This document shows positions 58,492 to 64,000 of a stretch of DNA of 64,000 bases, one piece after another. The notes under the pieces are model-generated. The model made no database searches and had not been told where the DNA came from. It saw nothing but the letters and a program-made list of their open reading frames with translations. The position numbers and the translations under genes are program-made. Every line of letters starts with the position of its first letter. The stretch's first letter is position 1. The DNA comes from Streptomyces cathayae (GTDB lineage Bacteria; Actinomycetota; Actinomycetes; Streptomycetales; Streptomycetaceae), in contig NZ_CP121682.1 in assembly GCF_029760955.1 (NCBI RefSeq), positions 1,922,001-1,986,000 on the forward strand. The letters are read 5' to 3'.

Positions 58492-59799
58492 CTAGGCCGC
58501 GGCGCCGGTCGCTGCCGGGTTGTTCCCCTCGACGCGGGCCGAGGCCAGCGGGATGGGGGTGAACATGGCGGGTTCCTCGTCCGGGAACAGCGCGGTGGGT
58601 CCGTAGACCCAGTCGGTGAAGGCCCACTCGGCGGGGTCGATCTCACGCATGATCGCGTTGCGCTGCAGCCGCTGCGCGCCCTCGAGGTGCCACAGCTCGC
58701 CCCAGGCGCGGGCGGTCGTCAGCACCCGGCGGCAGTGCTCGACGCGGACCGCCTCGTACGCGGCCAGCGCGGCGTCCCAGTCGACGGCCGAGGGGTCGGT
58801 GCCCTCGGCGCGCAGCCGGGCGACGTGCCGGGAGAGGACCCAGCCGTCCTCGATCGCCATGATCGCGCCCTGTGCCATGTACTGCAGCGGCGGGTGGGCG
58901 GCGTCGCCGAGCAGGGCGATGCGGCCGTGCACCCAGGTGTCGATCGGGTCGCGGTCCATCATCTGCCACCAGCGGTCCCGCCACATCAGCGGGATGCCCT
59001 TGCCCACGGTCTCGCAGGTCCCCTCGAAGGCCGCGTCGAGCTCGTCGGGGGTGCCCCAGTCCTCCTGCCCGGCGAGGGCCTTGGGCGACTGGAACACGGC
59101 GACCTGGTTGAACATCTCGCCGCCGCGCAGCGCGTACTGGACGAAGTGGCAGCGGGGGCCGATGTAGACGGTGACGTCCTTCTCGGCGATGCCGTTGTCG
59201 CGGACCTGCTCGATCGGGACGGCCGCCCGGTAGGCCACGTAGTCGGAGCTGACCACGTCGTCGCCGACCAGCTTCTGCCGGGCCACAGAGCGCAGTCCGT
59301 CGGCGGCGATGACGAGCGGCGCCTCCTCGGTGCGGCCGTCGGCCAGGGTGACGCGGGCGCCGTCGGCTGTGTTCTCGTAGTCGACGACCGTCTGGTCGGT
59401 CACCAGGTCCACGCCGGCCCTCCGACAGGCCCGCAGGAAGATCGCGTGCAGGTCGCTGCGGTGGATGACCATGTACGGGAAGCCGTAGCGGCGCTCGAGC
59501 TCGCCCAGGTCGAGGCGGACCAGCTCGCTGGAGTCGAGCGCGTCGCGCATGGCCATGCTCTCGGGGACCACGCCGAGTTCCTTGGCCTCGTCGAGCAGCC
59601 CGTACTCGTCGAGGATGCGGGTGCAGTTGGGCGCGATCTGGAGGCCGGCGCCGACCTCGCCGAACTCCGGAGCGCGTTCGAGAACGCGGATGCGCAGCCC
59701 CTCCCGGGCGAGGGCGAAGGCGGTGCTGAGGCCACCGATGCCACCGCCGACGATGAGGACGTCGGGTCGGCCTTCGGTGGGAGGGGTTGCAGGGGACAT
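58492..59799 (-). CDS. 3-hydroxybenzoate 6-hydroxylase-type FAD monooxygenase
   Basis: A 435-residue class A flavin monooxygenase: PDVLIVGGGIGGLSTAFALAR (GxGxxG), APLVIAADGLRSVARQ (DG motif) and GRIALLGDAAHPPLQYMAQGA (GD motif). Its position, last in an operon with gentisate dioxygenase, fumarylpyruvate hydrolase and maleylpyruvate isomerase, makes 3-hydroxybenzoate to gentisate the best call. Salicylate 5-hydroxylation or another phenol is possible. The start is the ATG at MSPATPPTEG. Confidence 0.87.
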   Translation of the reverse strand: MSPATPPTEGRPDVLIVGGGIGGLSTAFALAREGLRIRVLERAPEFGEVGAGLQIAPNCTRILDEYGLLDEAKELGVVPESMAMRDALDSSELVRLDLGELERRYGFPYMVIHRSDLHAIFLRACRRAGVDLVTDQTVVDYENTADGARVTLADGRTEEAPLVIAADGLRSVARQKLVGDDVVSSDYVAYRAAVPIEQVRDNGIAEKDVTVYIGPRCHFVQYALRGGEMFNQVAVFQSPKALAGQEDWGTPDELDAAFEGTCETVGKGIPLMWRDRWWQMMDRDPIDTWVHGRIALLGDAAHPPLQYMAQGAIMAIEDGWVLSRHVARLRAEGTDPSAVDWDAALAAYEAVRVEHCRRVLTTARAWGELWHLEGAQRLQRNAIMREIDPAEWAFTDWVYGPTALFPDEEPAMFTPIPLASARVEGNNPAATGAAA

Positions 59800-59864
59800 C
59801 GTTTTTTCCTGTCTGAGCAGGGGACCCTGCTCTGCCTGGCCGCGCCGGGGTCCGGCGCCGTCGG

Positions 59865-60575
59865 TCAGAGCCAGGGACCCAGGGTGGGTGCCGGGCCGCC
59901 GTCGGGGGCGGTGAGGGCGTGCCTGCGCCCGGTGAGGTAGGCCGTGATCTCGGCGAGCGGGCCGGTGAGCACGGTCGGCTCGCCGTCGCCGGGGAGTTCC
60001 CGGACCTCTCCGGTGTCGGTCTCCGTCAGGCGCAGCGCCGGGCCGGGGGCCTTGGCGCGCTTGGCGATGACGTCGTCGCAGAGTGCGGCGAGGAAGTCGG
60101 CCGGCAGGTCGGCGAAGGTGATGCCGGTGCCCAGGTCGACGGCGTGGACGCACACCTCGCGGGAGCGCATCCAGGGCAGTTCGGTGGCGGGCACCGTACG
60201 GCCCTGCGCCGTCACGACCTGGGACTGCCACTGGCCGTCGCTGAGCTTCGCCGTCGACGCGGCGAGTTCGGCGGCGGACCCGCGCAGCCATCCGGTGAGT
60301 TCGGCGGCGGGCATCCCGAGGCCGCGCTCGATGCCGGCGGCCCGCTCCTCGGGGGAGGCGTACATCGGGGTCTCTTCGCCGGTGGCGGCCCAGTGCACGA
60401 GGTTGCCGAGGGCGTCCGCGTTGGCGGCGACGTGGGCGACGAGCTGCCTGCGCCGCCAGCCGGGCAGGCCGCTGGGCACGTCGTAGGCCTCGTCGTCGAA
60501 GCCGGCGGTGGCCTCGAGCACCAGGTTCGTGCCGAGCTCCGCCCAGCGGCGGGCGTCGTCGAACGTGCGGGGCAT
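59865..60575 (-). CDS. Maleylpyruvate isomerase (mycothiol-dependent type)
   Basis: A 236-residue DinB-fold enzyme: LGWRRRQLVAHVAANADAL-like PGWRRRQLVAHVAANADALG with a metal His, MRSREVCVHAVDLGTGITF with another, and a C-terminal domain ending in GPAPTLGPWL. The family isomerises maleylpyruvate to fumarylpyruvate using mycothiol, the actinobacterial thiol. Third in the gentisate operon; its ATG shares one base with the previous stop. Confidence 0.9.
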   Translation of the reverse strand: MPRTFDDARRWAELGTNLVLEATAGFDDEAYDVPSGLPGWRRRQLVAHVAANADALGNLVHWAATGEETPMYASPEERAAGIERGLGMPAAELTGWLRGSAAELAASTAKLSDGQWQSQVVTAQGRTVPATELPWMRSREVCVHAVDLGTGITFADLPADFLAALCDDVIAKRAKAPGPALRLTETDTGEVRELPGDGEPTVLTGPLAEITAYLTGRRHALTAPDGGPAPTLGPWL

Positions 60576-61420
60576 CAGGCCTGCTTCTCCTCGACGACCT
60601 TGTTCTCCAGCCGGCCGATGCCCTGGACCTCGGTGACCACGGTCTCGCCGCCGAGCAGGTAGCGGGCGGGCTTGCGGGCGTGGCCGACGCCGCCGGGGGT
60701 GCCGGTGGCGATGATGTCGCCGGGGTTGAGGCGGATGATCGTGGAGACGTACTCGACCAGGGCGACCGGGTCGAAGAGCAGGTCACCGGTGTTGTCGGAC
60801 TGCATGACCTCGCCGTCCACGGTGAGCGTGACGTCGAGCGCGGGGCGGACGCCGCCGGGCAGCTCGTCGGGGGTCACCAGGTACGGGCCGACGGGGGTGG
60901 TGGAGTCCCAGGTCTTGCCCTGGAGCCACTCGCGGGTGCGGAACTGCCAGTCGCGCGTGGTGATGTCGTTGAGCACGGTGAAGCCGGCGATGGCCTGCTC
61001 GGCCTGCTCGCCCTTGGCGCGGCGGACCTGCTTGCCGACGACGACGGCGAGTTCGACCTCCCAGTCGAACTGCTCGGTCTCCTCGGGGCGGACGATGTCG
61101 TCGCCCGCGCCGATCAGGGAGTCGGCGAACTTCGCGAACAGGGTGGGGTGTTCGGGCAGGTCCCGACCCATCTCCTGGATGTGGTTGCGGTAGTTGAGGC
61201 CGACGCACACCACCTTGGAGGGCTGCGGGACCACGGGGGCGAAATCGGCGCCCTCGGCGGGGTAGGTCGTCGCGTCGCCGGCGGGGGCGGCGGCGCGCTC
61301 GGCCCAGTCGTCCTGCGCGAGCAGGGTGCCCACGTCGGGGAACCCGAGGTCGACCAGGACGTCACCGTCGAGCCGGACGGCCTTGGTGGTGCCGTCGGTA
61401 CGGAGGGTGGCGAGCTTCAT
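60575..61420 (-). CDS. Fumarylpyruvate hydrolase (FAH family)
   Basis: A 281-residue fumarylacetoacetate-hydrolase-fold enzyme: VVCVGLNYRNHIQEMG, FDWEVELAVVVGKQVRR (the metal-binding E-x-E), NDITTRDWQFR and GDIIATGTPGGVGHARKP. It splits fumarylpyruvate to fumarate and pyruvate, the last step of gentisate breakdown. Starts inside the end of the gentisate dioxygenase gene (ATGA overlap). Confidence 0.92.
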   Translation of the reverse strand: MKLATLRTDGTTKAVRLDGDVLVDLGFPDVGTLLAQDDWAERAAAPAGDATTYPAEGADFAPVVPQPSKVVCVGLNYRNHIQEMGRDLPEHPTLFAKFADSLIGAGDDIVRPEETEQFDWEVELAVVVGKQVRRAKGEQAEQAIAGFTVLNDITTRDWQFRTREWLQGKTWDSTTPVGPYLVTPDELPGGVRPALDVTLTVDGEVMQSDNTGDLLFDPVALVEYVSTIIRLNPGDIIATGTPGGVGHARKPARYLLGGETVVTEVQGIGRLENKVVEEKQA

Positions 61421-62586
61421 GAGCGGGTGGTTCCTTCCACGTGGGTACGGTCGAGCCGGAGGGCTTCGAAGATCGGGGAGTCGCTGAACCGGAACAGGTC
61501 CAGGGCGCCCGAGTCGGAGTCGGTGGCACCGGCCTCGGAGCGTACGGAGAGCGGCTGCCAGGACGGGACGACGAACAGGTCGCCGCGCGTCACGGACCAG
61601 GACACGTCGCCGACGGTGACGGTGCCGGAGCCGTCGAAGACCTGGTAGACGGACGAACCGGTCTCGCGCACCGGGGCGGTCTCGGCGCCGCGGACCACGC
61701 GGTGCACCTCGGCGCGGATGGTGGGCAGCACGTCGGCGCCGGTCGACGGGTCGGTGAACCGGACGGCGGCGTGGCCGGGCTCGACCGTGCCGTCGAACCC
61801 TTCCTTCTCCAGGGCGAGCTGGTCGGCCAGCGCCCGGTCGGTGTGCTCCCAGCGGTACGCCAGCAGGGGCGTGCCGGGGGCGGCCGAGCCGGCGGCGACC
61901 GGGCGCAGTCCCGGGTGGCCCCACAGGCGCTCGGAGCGGGACCGGTCCGGGGTGATCCGCTCGGCGTCGCTGATCTCGTCGCGGCCGAACTCGAAGAACT
62001 GGGACTCGCTGGTGTACTGGAACGGGATGTCCAGGCCGTCGATCCAGGCCATCGGCTCGGTGGTGGCGTTGTGGTGGGCGTGCATGTTCCACCCGGCCTG
62101 CGGGAGGAAGTCGCCGCGCCGCATGGCCACCGGGTCACGGCCGACGACCGTCCACACGCCCTCGCCCTCGACGACGAAGCGGAAGGCGTGCTGGGTGTGG
62201 CGGTGCTCGGGGGCGTCCTCGCCGGGCATCAGGTACTGGATGGCCGCCCACAGGGTGGGCGTGGCGAAGGGACGGCCGCCGAGGGCGGGGTTGGCCAGTG
62301 CGATGGCGCGCCGCTCGCCGCCCCGGCCGACCGGGACGATCTCACCGGCCTGGGCGGCCAGTTCCCGCAGCTTCTCCCAGCGCCACAGGTGCGGCACGGC
62401 GCGGGAGCGCGGATGAGCCGGCATGAGGTCGCCGATCTCGGTCCACAGCGGGACGAGCAGTTCGCTTTCGAAGCCCCGGTACAGCTCCTCGAGCGCCGGG
62501 GTGACGTCGGGCTGGTCCGCGGCGCTGACAGCGCTCAGGCGGACGGGGGAGCCCGTGGCAGGGGGGGTGCTGAAGGAGGTGGTCAC
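61417..62586 (-). CDS. Gentisate 1,2-dioxygenase
   Basis: A 389-residue bicupin dioxygenase: YLMPGEDAPEHRHTQHAFRFVVEGEGVWTVV with the iron-binding HxH, AGWNMHAHHNATTEPMAWIDGLD with a third His, and a second cupin (VYQVFDGSGTVTVGDVSWSVTRGDLFVVPSW). It opens gentisate to maleylpyruvate with O2 and Fe2+. The GTG start (VTTSFSTPP) follows GGGAGC; an ATG 12 codons upstream overlaps the operator and is unlikely. First gene of the operon. Confidence 0.92.
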   Translation of the reverse strand: MTTSFSTPPATGSPVRLSAVSAADQPDVTPALEELYRGFESELLVPLWTEIGDLMPAHPRSRAVPHLWRWEKLRELAAQAGEIVPVGRGGERRAIALANPALGGRPFATPTLWAAIQYLMPGEDAPEHRHTQHAFRFVVEGEGVWTVVGRDPVAMRRGDFLPQAGWNMHAHHNATTEPMAWIDGLDIPFQYTSESQFFEFGRDEISDAERITPDRSRSERLWGHPGLRPVAAGSAAPGTPLLAYRWEHTDRALADQLALEKEGFDGTVEPGHAAVRFTDPSTGADVLPTIRAEVHRVVRGAETAPVRETGSSVYQVFDGSGTVTVGDVSWSVTRGDLFVVPSWQPLSVRSEAGATDSDSGALDLFRFSDSPIFEALRLDRTHVEGTTRS

Positions 62587-62602
62587 AGCTCCCACTGTGC
62601 GC

Positions 62603-62623
62603 CATGTCCACGGAACGGACATG
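62603..62623. promoter_or_regulatory. IclR-type operator between gentisate operon and regulator
   Basis: CATGTCC and GGACATG, 7 bp apart, form an inverted repeat in the 117-bp divergent region just before the gentisate dioxygenase GTG. IclR-family regulators bind such palindromes; this one would control both directions. Confidence 0.55.
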
Positions 62624-62703
62624 TAAATTCTGGAGAGCAGAACAGCTGCGAGAAACCGCAGGCAACGACGAGATCCGGAACGGGCAGTACCGGGAGGTTC
62701 ACC

Positions 62704-63480
62704 GTGGACAAGCCGCTCAAGACACCGCCGCCGTACGCCATCGCCAGCGTCGACCACGCGCTGCGGGCCGCGACGATGCTCCAGCTGGAGGGCTCACTGA
62801 CCGTCACGCAGGTCGCCGAGCGGCTCGGGGTGGCCCGGTCGACCGCGCACCGGCTGCTGGCCATGCTGGTCTACCGGGACTTCGCGGTCCGGGACGAGAA
62901 CCGGGTCTACCGCGTGGGCCCGGTGCTGGAGCTGGCGACGCACTCGCGTTCCCTGGTGTCCCGGCTGCGGACGGCGGCCCTGCCCCACCTGCACCGGGTG
63001 GTGGACCGGCTGAACGAGACCACGAACCTCACCATCCGCACGGGGGACACGGCCCGGTTCATCGCCAGCGTGGAGTGCGACCGGGCGCTGCGGGTGGGGT
63101 CCCGGGAGGGGATGGTCTTCCCGGCCCACCGGACGACGGGCGGCCTGCTGCTGCTCGCGGAACTGAGCGAGGAGGAGCTGGCGGAGGTGTACGCGAGCGA
63201 GCACTACCGCGACCGGCCCCAGGAGCGCCCGGACCTCGGCGCGCTGTCCGCGGAGCTGAAGGGCATCGCCCGCAGTGGCTTCGCCGTGAACCGGAACCGC
63301 TCCGAGCGGGGCCTGGTGGCCGTCGGGGTCCCGGTCCGTGACGCCGAGGGAACGGTCCAGGCAGGCCTGTCGATCTCCCTGCCGGGCACCCGCTACGACC
63401 CGCTCGACCTGCAGTTCCTGGTCAGCACCCTGCAGGCGGCGGCCCGGGCCCTGAGCGCGGACCTGGCCGGGACGGCCTGA
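62704..63480 (+). CDS. IclR-family regulator of the gentisate operon
   Basis: A 258-residue IclR protein: winged helix (SLTVTQVAERLGVARSTAHRLLAMLVYRDFAV) and the effector domain (LNETTNLTIRTGDTARFIASVE; LSLPGTRYDP-like SISLPGTRYDPLDLQFL). Effectors are often the aromatic substrate or a pathway intermediate. The GTG follows GGGAGG. Divergent from the operon, hence its likely regulator. Confidence 0.9.
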   Translation: MDKPLKTPPPYAIASVDHALRAATMLQLEGSLTVTQVAERLGVARSTAHRLLAMLVYRDFAVRDENRVYRVGPVLELATHSRSLVSRLRTAALPHLHRVVDRLNETTNLTIRTGDTARFIASVECDRALRVGSREGMVFPAHRTTGGLLLLAELSEEELAEVYASEHYRDRPQERPDLGALSAELKGIARSGFAVNRNRSERGLVAVGVPVRDAEGTVQAGLSISLPGTRYDPLDLQFLVSTLQAAARALSADLAGTA

Positions 63481-63511
63481 GAGTCCGGCCGCCCCTTTCC
63501 GCGCCCCGCGG

Positions 63512-64000
63512 TCAGCCGCGCCGTGCCTCCGGTACGTCCGGGGCGCCGGTGCTCAGCAGGCCGGTCCAGCTTTCGGCCAGGACGTCGACCACGGACGCGC
63601 GGTCGGCGCCCCAGCGGCCGGGGGTCCAGGTGCGGGCCACGTGGTCGAGCTGGGCCATCGCGAGCACACCGCGCAGGTGGCGGCTCCCGGGAGGGAAGCG
63701 GTCGGCCTGGTCGAGGCCCTCCTCGATGTCGCTGACGGCCTCCTCCAGCCACGCGTTCACCAGGCCGCGCAGCTCCGGATCGATCGCCGCCGCCTCGAAG
63801 GCGGCCACGGTGTAGGGGCGGATCGCCTCCCAGCGGCCGGAGATGCCGTACAGCCACTCGGTGATCGCCTCGCGGCTGCCGTCGTGGACGACCTCGACCA
63901 GGCGCCGGGCGGTCGAGCCGTGGACGGGTGAGTCGGTGCGTTCGAGCTTCTCGTTCAGCTCGCCGATGAGTGCCCGCATCAGGTCGCTGCGGGACGGGAA
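63512..64000 (-). CDS. TetR-family regulator, C-terminal part (runs off the window)
   Basis: At least 162 codons, open to the window end. Near the edge it reads FPSRSDLMRALIGELNEKL, typical of the segment just after a TetR helix-turn-helix, followed by the all-helical ligand domain (YTVAAFEAAAIDPELRGLVNAWL; GVLAMAQLDHVARTW). The DNA-binding N-terminus lies outside the window, so an internal ATG at 63,979 is not the real start. It converges with the IclR gene, 31 bp away. Confidence 0.8.
   Translation of the reverse strand, partial: FPSRSDLMRALIGELNEKLERTDSPVHGSTARRLVEVVHDGSREAITEWLYGISGRWEAIRPYTVAAFEAAAIDPELRGLVNAWLEEAVSDIEEGLDQADRFPPGSRHLRGVLAMAQLDHVARTWTPGRWGADRASVVDVLAESWTGLLSTGAPDVPEARRG

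Overview
The window is very GC-rich, uses many GTG and TTG starts, and carries families typical of actinomycetes (a mycothiol-type maleylpyruvate isomerase, PucR and PaaX regulators, a SepF-like protein, DUF6099, DUF5959, IS elements common in Streptomyces). A Streptomyces chromosome, in an accessory-rich part, is the best reading. No rRNA, intact tRNA or CRISPR array was seen.

0-14.6 kb: a Phd/Fic toxin-antitoxin pair whose Fic gene is cut in two by a solitary TnpB element; an NB-ARC remnant; a secreted SGNH lipase; then a three-gene minus-strand cluster (small membrane protein, flotillin, 1653-residue AAA ATPase) facing a divergent PucR-type regulator; an unknown protein and a DUF6299-like pseudogene. 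14.7-22.2 kb: an aromatic-acid island (RidA, acyl-CoA dehydrogenase, 2-aminobenzoate/aryl-CoA ligase, PaaX regulator, fused flavin monooxygenase/old-yellow-enzyme reductase, enoyl-CoA hydratase). Its two promoter regions share one composite DNA motif, so it is probably one regulon. 22.3-25.2 kb: an ATP-binding anti-sigma-like protein, ornithine carbamoyltransferase and arginine deiminase. 25.5-28.8 kb: a degraded ISAs1 transposase followed by a compact lasso-peptide cluster A-C-B1-B2. The predicted 15-residue core starts with Trp and has Asp at position 8. No transporter gene is present.

29-34.3 kb: the bacterial RNA-repair pair Pnkp-Hen1, then a PIN-domain toxin with a helix-turn-helix antitoxin whose operator overlaps its own -10 box. 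34.4-48 kb is a recombination-scarred region. It holds 3' halves of tRNA-Gly and tRNA-Pro (old attachment sites), a beta-lactamase-like serine hydrolase, a chimeric junction between a folate cyclo-ligase-like start and a broken IS630, complete IS110 and IS3 elements, four copies of a dispersed repeat built on GGGCCGTCTCTGGGCCGT, two related repeats ending in decayed tRNA T-arms, and many small orphan genes (SMI1-like, S1-like, PH-domain, VOC, SRPBCC, GIY-YIG-like, DUF5959, DUF6881).

48-64 kb looks more like stable chromosome: an LLM flavin oxidoreductase, a two-component system, VanZ, DUF6099, MazG-like pyrophosphohydrolase plus ATPase, SepF-like and TerB-like proteins, and a pair of CNNM/CorC membrane proteins. 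It ends with a complete gentisate operon (gentisate dioxygenase, fumarylpyruvate hydrolase, maleylpyruvate isomerase, 3-hydroxybenzoate 6-hydroxylase) with a divergent IclR regulator, and the end of a TetR-family gene that runs off the window. The aryl-CoA island at 15-22 kb and the gentisate operon at 58-63 kb are both aromatic catabolism, but nothing in the sequence ties their regulation together.
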